Source: Acarospora socialis (Eukaryota > Ascomycota > Lecanoromycetes > Acarosporales > Acarosporaceae). From it: a stretch of DNA of 64,000 bases. The stretch spans positions 496,001-560,000 of the forward strand of contig JAMYGW020000010.1 of NCBI GenBank assembly GCA_025617375.2. Direction: 5' to 3'. The position numbers were made by a program, and so were the translations under genes. The notes below the pieces were generated by a model. That model had not been told where the DNA came from and did no database searches. It saw only the letters and a list, made by a program, of their open reading frames with translations. Below are positions 34,973-46,049 of this stretch, one piece after another (the first letter of the stretch is position 1; each line of letters opens with the position of its first letter).

Positions 34973-36016
34973 TCAAACCCACCCCCAACTTTGCATCAAA
35001 GTTCGATGGCCCTCACTCCCCTCCTCATCCCCCGCGCTCACCATCCTCCCCTTCCCCTTGTCTTTGCCCTTCCTCTTCCCCTCGTCCTTCCCCTTCCCCT
35101 TCCCCTTGTCTTTGCCCTTCCTCTTCCCCTCGTCCTTCCCCTTCCCCTTCCCCATCCCTCCACCACTGCCACTCCCACCACCACCACCACCACCTCCCCT
35201 CGCCCTCCCCCTCCGCTCCTCCTCCAACAACTTCCTCCCCACAAGCCCCACCCACCACTCCACCAACCCCTCATACCCCCTAACCCCAACGCTCAACCCC
35301 AAGCACCACCTAGCATCCACCCACCGCCCCTCCCCGACGGCGCCCAAGCCGCGAAAGAACTGCGCCTTGCCCATCAGCTCGAACCAGCCGCGCTCCCTCG
35401 CAATCGCCCACGCCTCGTCGGCGTCCTTGAGCGCGGGCGCGGCCTGGTCCCAGGCGAGCAGGATGGCGGCGCGGAGGAGGAGGGCGTGCGTGCGGACGAG
35501 CGGGGAGGGGGCGGCGCGGGAGGTGCGGGAGAGGTTCGGCGAGAGGATGGGGTGCAGCGCGTTGAGAGCGAGTTGGGGCCGGCCGGTGCGCCAGAGGTTT
35601 TCGGCCGGCGCGAGCAGCGGGATGGTGGGGGTGGGGGGGATGTAGTTTTCGCAGATCGGGGTGCGTGGAACGGTGGGGGAGGGGAGGGAGGGCGTGCCGG
35701 GGAATCGGGGGGACGGGTGGGAGGGGGTGAGTTGGCGGGTGAGGGGTCGGGATGTTGTTAGGGTGGAGGGGCCTCGGGAGAAGGGGCTCGATGGCATGGT
35801 TGGGGTGGGCGGGGGTTTGGGTTTGGTCGGGGTGGGGAGGCGGTCGAGGAGGCGGGTCTGGGCTTCGGTGCAGAGGCGGTTGAGCTCGATGTTTTGGGCG
35901 CTGAGTTCGTCGATGGTGGAGTTGGCGTATTGCAGCTCGGTGCGGAGGGTGTCGCGTTCGTGGATCAGAAGGAGTAGGTCTTGGTAGATTTGTTCGAGAA
36001 GGGCTTGCTCGGCCAT
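34973..36016 (-). CDS. uncharacterised coiled-coil protein with a Lys/Gly repeat tail
   Basis: An uninterrupted frame of 347 residues. The N terminus (MAEQALLEQIYQDLLLLIHE through TELQYANSTIDELSAQNIEL) is a clear coiled coil. A Pro/Thr-rich disordered linker follows. A helical region (APAENLWRTGRPQLALNALH, AAILLAWDQAAPALKDADEA) looks TPR-like. The tail is Gly-rich and contains KGKGKDEGKRKGKDK repeated twice, encoded by a 42-bp tandem repeat. Because the tail DNA is almost pure purine on the coding strand, several overlapping frames are open and an unseen intron could change the C terminus. No function is assigned. It is divergent from the gene at 36848. Confidence 0.65.
   Translation of the reverse strand: MAEQALLEQIYQDLLLLIHERDTLRTELQYANSTIDELSAQNIELNRLCTEAQTRLLDRLPTPTKPKPPPTPTMPSSPFSRGPSTLTTSRPLTRQLTPSHPSPRFPGTPSLPSPTVPRTPICENYIPPTPTIPLLAPAENLWRTGRPQLALNALHPILSPNLSRTSRAAPSPLVRTHALLLRAAILLAWDQAAPALKDADEAWAIARERGWFELMGKAQFFRGLGAVGEGRWVDARWCLGLSVGVRGYEGLVEWWVGLVGRKLLEEERRGRARGGGGGGGGSGSGGGMGKGKGKDEGKRKGKDKGKGKGKDEGKRKGKDKGKGRMVSAGDEEGSEGHRTLMQSWGWV
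35050..35160. repeat. 42-bp pyrimidine-rich tandem repeat (coding minisatellite)
   Basis: Two nearly identical copies of a unit containing CTTGTCTTTGCCCTTCCTCT follow each other, flanked by further CCTTCC runs. It lies within an almost pure C/T tract from about 34920 to 35270 on the plus strand. On the minus strand it encodes the Lys/Gly/Asp repeat tail of the coiled-coil protein. Confidence 0.85.
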
Positions 36017-36847
36017 GGTTTGCGTCGACGGTTTGATTCGCTGGGATTGAGCCTCTTGTTTATCACCGTATGCAAATTCCGAGATAAGCCTCCTTACTTA
36101 GACAGCTTAGGAGCGGTTAGGGAACTTTTATATGGGATACGTATGGATATCGCTCGCTTGGAAGGAAAAGACAATGGCATTGTTTGACCACATACTGAAA
36201 GAGAACAACACCGACAAAGAATCGGTTCGGAGAAAGAAATTCGAACAACACTTTTGTGAGGAACGGATGTACCAAAAAGCAGCAGCAAGTGGTCTATGGT
36301 AAACTTTATCACCCGACAGTATCAAGGCTGCATGCCTTCCCTGAATGGTGAAGTTGATCATCACACCAGCGCGGTGTATTTTTCAGATTATCTTTCAAAA
36401 GACTGGTTCTGCTGAGGTCGGAGCCCGTGCAGATTCACATCCATTACAGTAGCCCTAACGTCGCTTACCCGTACAGCTCGATAGCAAGCAGTAAGATAAA
36501 GAATATGGGTATATCACGAGACAATTTGATGTTTCCGTATGACCTTTCTCTGGACACACTCCAATTCCGGCTATGTTGGGTTTCGGTTCTTTGTTTCGAG
36601 GTCATAATCCTCGAACCATAACCGCTTGCGGCCAAAATCAATTGATAACAATGATGGCAGCACCAAGCCAAGCTTTGTTCGATGGTGACACTGCAACGAA
36701 AGCGTCCAAGTACGCCTTTGGACGTTATCTTCTTGCTATGGGAAGACGCAACTGCACCATCTACGATAGAGCGCATATTTGTTATTGCCGTTTACACGCT
36801 CCGTCTCCAATCCAAGACTTCGCCAAACCGAGCGGCAAGCTTCAAAG
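36017..36847. other. divergent promoter, about 830 bp
   Basis: Separates the coiled-coil gene and the TPR-like gene. Short open frames here are not convincing. Nothing else is seen. Confidence 0.5.
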
Positions 36848-38384
36848 ATGGCTATCGGTAGTTGGTTTAGCGAATTGCCCTTCAGTATATCCAGGGCAGA
36901 CTCCAGAGGAGAATCGTCCACGGGCCGTCGCGCCACTTCGTCAGGAGCAGGTGACGATAAGAGCAACCAGAGCTCAGAGGGTCAAAATCAGCAAGCAGTC
37001 ATTTTCGATCCCAATGCTGCCAGGGTTGTGCTTCCGATGGAACCCGAACCGACCTACACAATCTTTGCTGGCCAGGAATTGCCGCAATTACCACAACCAT
37101 ATGTAAACCCCTTGGCGGGTATGATCGATCGACCAGATCCGAAACTGAGCAAAGAGGATAAGAGGGATGCTTATGCGAAGATGATGGAAAGGTTTCAGGT
37201 CGAAGATCCCGAGGTATGACATAAACCCCTCCCGTACGCCGCAGAATCATATATGCTCATGTTTCAAGGCCCCTCTGGAACCGAAGTCCTACTGGTCTAG
37301 TCAGACCGGACCCGTAACTCGCGAACACTTCAACGAGTACAAAGCTTGGACCGAGGAGCAGATACGCAAGGCGAATGCCCTTGCCCTGGAATCAGCGTCG
37401 ACGTTGTGGAAGCAGTCCCGTGAATTGGCGAAGGAGATGGCTCGCCGAGAGGACACGGAGAAAAAACTAGGGGCACAGACGGTAGTCAAGCCAGTAAATG
37501 TGGATCGCTGGATGAGTGAGGATCGCGGAGCGTTGCGCAAACCGAGGTATACCGATCTGGACAATACGGCGGAAAGGGAGAACGAGAGAGGCCAGTTCTT
37601 GTACGAAAACCGCTCCTGGCGTGTGAAGGAGCTAAGAGTGACAACACTTCTCCTACGTGCGCAGGTTGCAGTGGAGAACGAGGAGCCGAGTAGGGCACTG
37701 GATCGCCTTTATGAAGCGCAGAAACTGGCGGTCCGGTTCCAATTTCCCGCTCTTGAGGCAAGGTGTGATTTCTGGAGGGGTCGGGCGGAGTTTTGTACTG
37801 GCTCTTATGACACTGCATTGGCCGCATTTCAGAAGGCGCTGCCTTGCGAAGGAGTGTATCGGGAAGGGTTAGAAGTTAGAGATTGGATCCGCAGGGCTCA
37901 AAGTGGTCTAGAGGACCCACCAGAGCACCCAACCAGGACACGGTCGCTGCGACGTCGGACTAGACCTGATAGCTTCGTTGGCGGAGCAGAACATCCGCCA
38001 AGGTTTGACCTGGACGACAACTCGGACGATGACGGAGACGATAATCCAGGAGAAAGTTCACCGGGATTCGGCCTCGGTGTTGAATTCGACGGTGGTGATC
38101 TTAACCCAGGAGGACAACGACCAAGGTTCAGCATGGATGACGAATTCGACGAGGGCGAGGAAGAGCTTTACAAAGCCGGAATTTCCGCGGACAAAAAGAT
38201 AATCCTGGATGCAATGCGGAACCTCGAGTTCCGTACGCAGGAAATTATCGGCGGAAGAGCAGGCGGCTCTACACGCCTTGAAAGATCGCTGGGTGTCGGG
38301 TCCTTAACCGAAAGAACGACAGATACAGCCAACAAAGGGAAAGGGAGAGCAACCGAGGATGACTTCTCGGACGAAGACGAATAA
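36848..38384 (+). CDS. uncharacterised protein with a TPR-like helical middle
   Basis: Exons 36848-37213 and 37269-38384 give 493 residues, starting MAIGSWFSELPFSISRADS. The first exon ends in a conserved-looking segment (LSKEDKRDAYAKMMERFQVE). The second encodes a long charged helix and then helical hairpins resembling TPRs (VTTLLLRAQVAVENEEPSRA and ARCDFWRGRAEFCTGSYDTA with FQKAL), the usual signature of protein-binding repeats. The last 150 residues are acidic and disordered, with Asp/Asn/Gly-rich imperfect repeats. I do not recognise the family. No transmembrane segment or signal peptide is seen. Confidence 0.78.
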
Positions 38385-39030
38385 GATCCTCCAACGAGTG
38401 GCTGGGAAGATTTCTTCCAACGTCAATATCAACGTCAAACCAAGGTCCGTAAGATAGAGCTCCCGACAGGCATTTCAGACAGGCGGAGGTCGGTGCTTCA
38501 CAGTATTTTGTTAGAGGTTGAAACTTTCTTCTGGTACACATATGTGCGCCAGGTCTTGACTGATGAAGTCTGCCTTCTAATCGAACAACTTTCACAAGCT
38601 ATGGTGTTAATGCGAATTCCCTCTGTTGAGCGACGGTATTTTTGAGCAGATATTGCCTTGCTTTCATAATCATTGACAGCCATTTATGTGGACATCGTAA
38701 ATTAGAATGAAGGAGGGCGTACTTCATGTTTGCAAAATGGTCCGCAAAGGTAGATTCCAGTACCAGCTTGCTACCAACATTCCTCCAACACTCATCGTTA
38801 TCGCCATCAGGAGGTTAACGGAGTTATTGTCGAGAATACCGGATCCAGTTTCAATCTTCCTGCTGTCATGAACTTCGGTAAAATTGCTGTTGGGCTCTTG
38901 ATGGATTTGCTGGTAGTCTTTGGACGCTACCACTCTCCGTTTGAGAGCGGTCTTCTCTGCACCATGGCCAGATGATGCAACGGGAACCTAGTTGACTCTA
39001 TTGTTAATTTTCCGGAATTTGGCACTCATC
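38385..39030. other. convergent intergenic region
   Basis: About 650 bases between the TPR-like gene and the DUF92 gene; nothing recognised. Confidence 0.5.
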
Positions 39031-40014
39031 CTAAATGGACTTTACCTTCTTCCCACCAACCCCTTCTATGACTTTCCCGGTGCGGGCATCAACCACACTT
39101 GCCTGTAGCCAGCCCCCGAGAAAGCTATCAAGCAGACTGCCCAGACCCCCCCACAGCGTCACTGCTCCAACCCATACGAGCTTCTCTCGCCAACCCCAAC
39201 CGCTTCCGCCTTCGAAGCCTGGCTGGTTATCCCCGAGAAGCTTTCCAGTCATCGAAGTTGCTTCGACTGCACAGAAGGGGAGTAAGACAGCCGAAGTGGC
39301 AGCAATTGTGAAAGACCCGAGAAAGCCAGCGAGTATCCCGATCGCAGTGACACCGCCATTCGTTCCAGGAGGGACTTCCCGCAGAGTAGGAGACGTGATA
39401 AGTCTAGGCTTGGTGGATGAGAAAATTCCCAGTTCCGAGGAGAAAGTGTCTGCCGCCACCGCTGCATAATTTCTATTGGATCAAAACGCGATAATATTAG
39501 CACTCTATCCAATTAACCGTCGAAGGGCGCGTTTTCATACGAGACTATGCCGACTACTAGTAAATCCTCGCCGTAGGGCCAGCACCCCTGACTTACGATA
39601 CCACTTTTATTCCTTGCCCGCAGTTGACGAGCGTGCAGTAAGATGAGAACGGTAGCAACGATAGAATTGGCAAAGACCTGCACATGGGTACGAGCCCCTT
39701 CTCCCCCCGAGATGCCGGATGAGGTGAGAGTCAACCGTGCTTTCACATCATGCTTTACCTGCTCCAAGTCAGTCCGCAGTGCCAGGCCTTTCTGAGATGT
39801 ACAGCTAGGGTCAGATGTATGAAGGTACCTTTGTGACTGCTGTGCCGCCTATGAAGAAGACTATCAACAAAGCGAATGGGGCAGACCATGGATGAATGCT
39901 GTGCGCGATTGCGGTGATGATGGCTGCAACGATTCCCAATGGTGTGAGCGAGTTGTGGGAGTATGCGCGGTAAACCAAGGCCAAGGTCGTTGGAACGGCA
40001 ATATAAGATTTCAT
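39031..40014 (-). CDS. DUF92/TMEM19 family integral membrane protein
   Basis: Exons 39829-40014, 39541-39791 and 39031-39472 give 292 residues with about six hydrophobic helices. Visible family elements are the N-terminal SLTPLGIVAAIITAIAHSI and FALLIVFFIGGTAVTK, the central LLVVGIVSNYAAVAADTFSS and SELGIFSSTKPRLITS, and GTNGGVTAIGILAGFLGSF. The C terminus contains VTLWGGLGSLLDSFLGGWLQ. Plant and bacterial relatives include VTE6-type phytyl-phosphate kinases, but the fungal role is unknown. The first intron is only 37 nt. The sequence between ARQLRARNKSGIVS and the second intron is read as exon because it continues in frame. Confidence 0.87.
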
Positions 40015-40281
40015 GATTTCGCCGAGTAGGGCACCTTTACTGTATGGTTACCCGCTTTGGAGGTGTCAACTCATGACAGCGGAAGCCATCCCGGTCGGCT
40101 ATTATAGAGCTAACTAGTATAAGTATAGCCTGATATAGTTCTTAGTCATCAGTGCCGCTGCAGCTCACATTACAAATCTTCAGATTCGTAGTTGGTATCC
40201 AGCGTATGATTAAACATTTCACAATGCAAAGGGTTCCTTAGTCAACCTTCGAGAAGAAAGTCCATTTCTAAAGTTGTGAGC

Positions 40282-41033
40282 ATGGAAGTAGATCTATCAC
40301 ACACTGCGCTGCTCGTTATCGACTGTCAGAAAGGGTTCGAGCATCCCACTCACTGGGGTCATACCAGGTCGAATCCGAACTTTGAATCGAACTTGACAGC
40401 TTTGCTGGAGGCGTTCAGGTCTAAGCAGGGCGAGCATTCCTCTACGCCAATCATCCATATATATCACAAGTCGGCGGACCCCAAATCACCCCTCTCTCCT
40501 GATGGACCTGGTGTGGACTTCCTCTCTTACGCCAAGCCCAAACCAGGAGAGGTTGTTATATCCAAAACGGTCAACTCTGCCTTCATCGGGACAGACCTGG
40601 AGGACCGTATCCGGGCTGACGGTATCCGGAGGCTGTATATAGCAGGGCTAACAACAAGTATCAACCCTTTCCTGAAAGACTTGAGCCACAGAGTTTCCAA
40701 CTCATGGAGACCTGACAGCAGTTCGAAGCTTTGCTGTTCTGGGTCCTCACGTTAGATTGGTTCGCTGACAGGGAGTGTCCAGATCACTGCGTCTCCACCA
40801 CGACACGAATGGCCGCCAACCTGGGAGTAACCGATTATACTGACGATGCTGGCTGTATCAAAAAGGGAGAAATCATCCTGATTGACGATGGTACCGCGAC
40901 GTTCAATCGTGGCCGATGGGACGCTCAAACCATTCACGAAGTCGAAGTGGAGAGTCTCCGGGGAGAGTTTGCAACCATCGTCCGGACGAGGGACGTCCTG
41001 AGTCAACTTTCCATATGCACTTCTCAAAATTAA
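40282..41033 (+). CDS. isochorismatase-family cysteine hydrolase
   Basis: Exons 40282-40657 and 40783-41033 give 208 residues. The fold is that of nicotinamidase/isochorismatase-like hydrolases. The catalytic Asp is in LLVIDCQKGF, the Lys in VISKTVNSAF, and the nucleophilic Cys in NHCVSTTTRMAANLG, which is created exactly at the splice junction (GLTT-NHCVS). The substrate is unknown; members act on nicotinamide, isochorismate, ureidoacrylate and others. The 125-nt intron is longer than most here. Confidence 0.9.
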
Positions 41034-42289
41034 TATCATCGCTAATTTGCTCTGTTTACTGTCGATGCATATCGGATGACGGCTAGGATATCTCACCAGC
41101 TACAGTAGTTCGCAAGGGATCGACACAGTGCAATGCTTACTAACTTTTTGGTGGCGCGATGCATGCCGTCACCATCAAATTCAATCTTCTCTGCAGTCTG
41201 AAACGGAAGAACAAACGGTAAAGTCGTACAACATATGAGTGATAAAGTGGAGTATGAAGACGTCAGCCTCGTTGTGAGTGATCATTACAACGGGAAAGTC
41301 ACGAGAATGAGCCTCAAGTACTGCTCCAGCCTTCTCCAAAATCCCTCGGAGCACTCCATCGTGGTGAGGGTGCACACTGAGACATACCTACTTCAACCTT
41401 TGGGCCCTCTCTGCTTCTGGAGGGTAGGCCGAACGATTCAATTTTTCGGCCACGTAGGCGCAGCTGCATCGAGGATTTGGGTCGTGTGCGGTACACGGCA
41501 GGCGATCTTGGAGGAAGAGATCTTAGCGCTGGCCGCAAACCTTCCTACATACCTATCACCTTCACCGCCATTGGTCGGGCCAACTGAAGCATCCTAAGAT
41601 ATCGACTTGCAGTAGGTAACGTTCTAGTGCTGATGAGAGACGGACTCTTGGGCCAGACATGACCGGCTCCGGAGTCGATTACGAGTACTTATCCGTACCC
41701 AATGCAGTTACGAGTACCGTCAACCGGCCATAAGATATCTTTTGGAAAGCGTTGGGAGAAAGGTTGGAAGTCCGAGGACGACGCTATCCAGCCTTTTCAG
41801 TACTACCTTAGAGCAGAGAACTACTCCGTACCTTATTCGCTTTTACCTTACCTACCTTACTCGGATATACCACCGATTCGAACCGGCCACCTGCTGGCTG
41901 AGACACATGCGTGTCCTCCCCCGCCGCGTGCGATTTTCAACGCATACGCACACGGTACGGGTGTGACTGTGTTTCGATTGAAGAAGTACTCCGTACCGAC
42001 TTCATGGCTGGGCTTGTCACCTGCCTGGAATCGCTTGGTGGGCCGGGGCGAACGGTCGCGAACCAGGAGTGCGAGATATTAATAGCTATCGACACGGATC
42101 AATTGGTATCGTGCCCCGAACAAGTTTCTTACGAGTGCTTGCTATTTTATGTTTCAAGTCATAACTTACATACATGTACAAGGAACCTACCTAACCTTAT
42201 GTGATACCACTACTGCATGGGTGAGGGGCTGGCTGGCGCTATGACCACCAGCCTTTCCCGAATGCGATTTCTTGAACATGGGGCTCATC

Positions 42290-42337
42290 AAGCCAAGCTA
42301 CCCATACCTACCTAAGCCAAGCTACCCATACCTTAGC
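42290..42337. repeat. 24-bp tandem direct repeat
   Basis: Two adjacent copies start AAGCCAAGCTACCCATACCT (42290 and 42314). The last few bases of the second copy diverge, and a partial third (AGCCAAGCC) follows. Confidence 0.85.
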
Positions 42338-43179
42338 CAAGCCGAACACAAAAGTTGGCACAGCATCAGTTGGCCCGACCCAATCAGAATAGATCAGCCA
42401 AAAGTATTACGACGCATCCTGAGGAGAGATCTCACTCTTGCAGTTAACTACAACCACCAAAGATGCAACGACGTGACCATGATCAATATTCACGATCAGA
42501 AGGGCGGGTAACACGGCTGGAGAGGGGGGAATATCTACCTTGGTACTCCGTAAGTTGGACGGTAAGGAAGGTCCTCGTAGTTACCTCTCCGAGCCTCAAC
42601 CCCTCCTTTTCCTTTTCCTTTTCCTTTCCTCATCCTTCCCTCCTCACCAGCCCGTCTTGGTGGACCAACGACTCTCCGTCATCCGGCCACACGACACTAG
42701 CCGCTCTCGCTACCGAACGAATCACAGATCTGACAATCCCGCTCTTATCCAGTGAGGTCATACTAACCCTGGCCACCATTATTTTCCATCGTTATTGTTA
42801 CACTTTCAAGGTTTGCTGCATGAAGGGTAGGAGAATCTTAGCGAACGTCAAAAAAAAGGGATGGCGTATGCGTACTCTACGACGATCGCTGGGAGGAGAT
42901 GCCATTGCTCCAGCCAGTCAATAATTAGGATAACTTAACGCCAATGTTTTTCCGGTGAGATTCAAGAGTAGATTCGAAGCTAACGAGAGCTTTTCTGAGC
43001 CATCGTCAAAATGATTTTCTAATATTACGTGTGCATGAAGTGGTAATTTGAAGTCAGATATGGCCGGGTTGTGCTTAGCAACAGACGCCTTACCGCATCC
43101 AGCCCCATGTGGCACGTAATCTACCATACATACCTGCCTAAGTAAACGGACTCGTCGTATCATAACATGATGATATTAA

Positions 43180-43400
43180 GCTCCCATTTTCTCCCCCATT
43201 TCATCTTTCACCTCCTCTTTCACCTCCCACCTCCTCTCGGTGAATTGTCATTTACCTCATCATTTGCTTTGCCAATTACATCCCTTCGCTATATCTTTGC
43301 TACCATCTACCTTGTAGCTACTTGACTGCCGACACATTCGTTTCTCATAACATCTTCCTCCCCTCCCCTCCCTTCTCCTCGACAACACTTCTACCCTCAT
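43180..43400 (+). promoter_or_regulatory. CT-rich core promoter/5' leader of the PIR gene
   Basis: Long C/T runs such as CTCCCCCATTTCATCTTTCA and CTCCCCTCCCCTCCCTTCTC lie 70-290 bases before the ATG. Such pyrimidine tracts are typical of strongly expressed fungal promoters. The transcription start cannot be fixed from sequence. Confidence 0.5.
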
Positions 43401-43466
43401 AGCTTCAACCAGCATCGCTCTCGCTCTGTACTCATACATATCTGTTTGCAAATAGCATTGCCCAAC

Positions 43467-44631
43467 ATGCAGTACGCTCTCGCTATCCTCGCCGCCGTTG
43501 CTCTGGTCAAGGCTTCCCCCTTCCCCCAGGCAGTCACTGCCGCCATCTCGCCCACCGGCTCTGCTCCTCCAGGATGCAGTCCTACCTTCGGCGGTAGCTT
43601 TGGTATCGCCGTCATGAATGTCAGCACTTCGGCCGTGCAGAAGAGACAGGTTACACAGATGACCGAGTACGTTACTTCGAAGATCTCCACCAGAGAAGTT
43701 GCACTTTACTGACAGATCTCTAGTGGACAGCCGGTGGCTGCCAGCGTCACTGCCACACCAGTGAGCCAGAGGTCCGATGGTCAACCAAACGCGACCCCGA
43801 TGATGATGGCTCCGGTTTCCATGATCATTGATGGTGAGTCCTTCCGACCTTGGGCATGCGGGGCATATCTGACATTCCACGATAGGGCAAATACAGGGCG
43901 GCATGCACACGATGATGATGATGCCCGTCTCCCAGATCATGGATGGACAACCGCAAGCGCCCACCGCTACCGCCGTATCTCAGATCGGTGACGGCCAGAT
44001 ACAAGCTCAGACTGTCGCACCGGTCACTGCGATGAGCGATGGTCAACCTCAGGCTCCGACGATGCGCATGACGGCTACGGCCTCGGCGGTCTCGCAGATC
44101 TCGGATGCTCAACCTCAAGCTCCTACGGCCACCACATCTGCCGTATCTCAAATTTCCGACGCTCAGCCTCAAGCTCCTACCGGGACCGCCTCGGCCGTAT
44201 CCCAGAAGAGCGACGCCCAACCGCAAGCACCAACATCAGCAGCGGCTGCGCCAGCACCATCCGGGTCTGGCTCCAGCTCCTCCGGGTCCAGCTCTTCTGG
44301 CTCTAGCTCTTCGGGCGGAACCGTCATGGTTGCCTGTGCCAGCAACTCGACCCTCGCGCTCACTCTCGCCGATGGCGTTCTCACGGACGCCAAGGGACGC
44401 ACTGGGTACATCGCTGCAAACTATCAATTCCAGTTCGACGCACCCCCTCAAGCCGGTGCCCTCTTCACCTCAGGGTTTTCGGTCTGTGGCAATGGCTCGC
44501 TTGCCCTGGGCGGCTCCAACGTCTTTTACCAGTGCTTGAGCGGAAACTTCTACAACCTCTACGATCGCCACTGGGCCGCTCAGTGCTCGCCAGTCACCAT
44601 CAACACCCTCATGCTCAAGCAATGTTCTTAG
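43467..44631 (+). CDS. PIR-type covalently linked cell-wall protein
   Basis: A secreted structural wall protein. Exons 43467-43666, 43724-43833 and 43886-44631 give 351 residues. The N-terminal signal peptide is MQYALAILAAVALVKASPFP, and a KR site (SAVQKRQVTQ) fits Kex2 processing. About nine PIR units of the form SQxxDGQPQA follow; in PIR proteins the first Gln of such units can be ester-linked to beta-1,3-glucan. The last three units read DAQ instead of DGQ. A Ser/Gly linker precedes the C-terminal domain. Its final cysteines have the PIR spacing C-x16-C-x12-C (CLSGNFYNLYDRHWAAQC, then CSPVTINTLMLKQC), and LTLADGVLTDAKGRTGYIAA is diagnostic. There is no GPI signal. Confidence 0.93.
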
Positions 44632-46049
44632 GAATCTCATTTCTCCAACGGTCCGAATGTTCATAACATGTCTTTGAAGATCGGTCATCTACAGGTGGAC
44701 TAATTGCTTGTCCATCTCCTTCCCTTTCTCGCGTCGCATGTAATCCGTTCAGTTCATGCATATAGTGTGGATCCAGCGTTGGCATCTAGCGTTCTCAATT
44801 CCGCACCGCATCGACGTGATCACCAGCAAAATTGGCAGCTCATTCTGGGCCGGTGTGGCATTGTACCTTTACGGTCCTTACAAAAGCTTCGATAGTGAGA
44901 TACGCAGTTATGATGGCCACATGATTGGGGAGGGTCAAGGCTTTAATACTATAATTACTCTGGTTTGCAACGTATAAGAATTGAGACATTGTGCACGGAA
45001 ACAACAACCTTTGTGACTCATGCCATCATATACATGATATTGCTGTAGAGAATACTGTATAGAAGTGGAATGCGGAGTGAATGTGTTGATCCAAGCAAAA
45101 TAACGCAGAGACACTTCACATGATACCTTACTCTTTGATGTGTGAAGAAAGAAGACTCCGATGGAAAACTGGAAGAATGTAAGGTAATTGATTGCTTTAC
45201 GCGCACATCGCCAGGGTGTTTAGCCCTCGACGCCTGCATGCGAGTCGAGTCGCAGCAGTGAATATGCAGTGACTAGAACCCTATTACCCGGATCATGCCA
45301 TGAACTTGCAGGAGGCCGCGTTCTCGGGCGGGTGCATCGCATCTGGGGTCTGTCTTACTGTTTCCTCACAGTGGGCTCGGCTCGGCGAAGTTTTCGGTGC
45401 CAATCGTTCCGGTTTTATACTTTTCCTTTCCCGTGGTGGGATGCGGGATTCCACCCCTTCGGAGATGAGCGCCGCACCGAGCCGACTGTATGAGGCCCTC
45501 ACCTCAGTAGCCGGTCATTTGCCATCGTCCCTCACTGACATCGACCGGCTTGCTCGCCCTCTCAACACGAAGTGAGGCTGGACCGGAATGGTCCATGAGA
45601 CAGAAGATATTGTCCGATTTTGATCCCGAAGCTGAAAACCTCATCTGTACCTCTTTACTGGCAGAAAGCGACGCTTCTCCGTCCTCGGATACGTACCCTA
45701 ATGCGCAAACCAGAGCACCAGCAAGAGCATTGCGTTTCCTTTGTCAATGCCATCTAGCATCGTTTCTCCAGCGCGCCAAATCGAGCAACGTCCATGACTA
45801 AGAAGAGTGTCATTTCCTTCAAGCTCCATCCTCCCACTCCCACTCGTTCGCACCGTCCCCCAGCGGTGCATGAAGCTCTGCGCCAGGCTATAGAGCCCTC
45901 TTGAGGCAGTTATAACAGCTACTGTTCGCCGGTCTCACAGGGTCCGTCATTTGCGCTCAATTTTCTTACTCTCGCAGTGGAAAGACCACAAACAATACGT
46001 CCTTCGGGGGCGTCTGCGCTGCAACTCATCCTAGCGGGCAACACCTTAC
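44632..46049. other. intergenic upstream of the second Zn2Cys6 gene
   Basis: About 1.4 kb. It contains several open frames of up to 91 codons with no family resemblance. It probably serves as a long regulatory promoter. Confidence 0.5.

Larger units (their letters stand above)
41034..43466. other. gene-poor region with short dispersed repeats
   Basis: About 2.4 kb with no recognised gene. A 120-residue open frame at 41235-41597 on the plus strand has no family resemblance. The words TACGAGTAC and CTCCGTACC recur between 41670 and 42000. A 24-bp direct repeat lies at 42290-42337, and CCTTTT runs at 42600-42640. A pyrimidine-rich stretch precedes the PIR gene. Confidence 0.55.

Noticed and set aside
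34792-35761. Long overlapping plus-strand frames, mostly Pro/Ser/Leu
   Set aside because: They are shadows of the pyrimidine tract opposite the coiled-coil gene, with only low-complexity content.
41235-41597. A 120-codon plus-strand frame
   Set aside because: No motif or hydrophobic pattern recognised, and opposite-strand frames are equally open.
41860-41920. GATTCGAACCGG, a possible minus-strand tRNA T-arm
   Set aside because: The arms around the loop mismatch at the second pair, and no cloverleaf can be drawn upstream.
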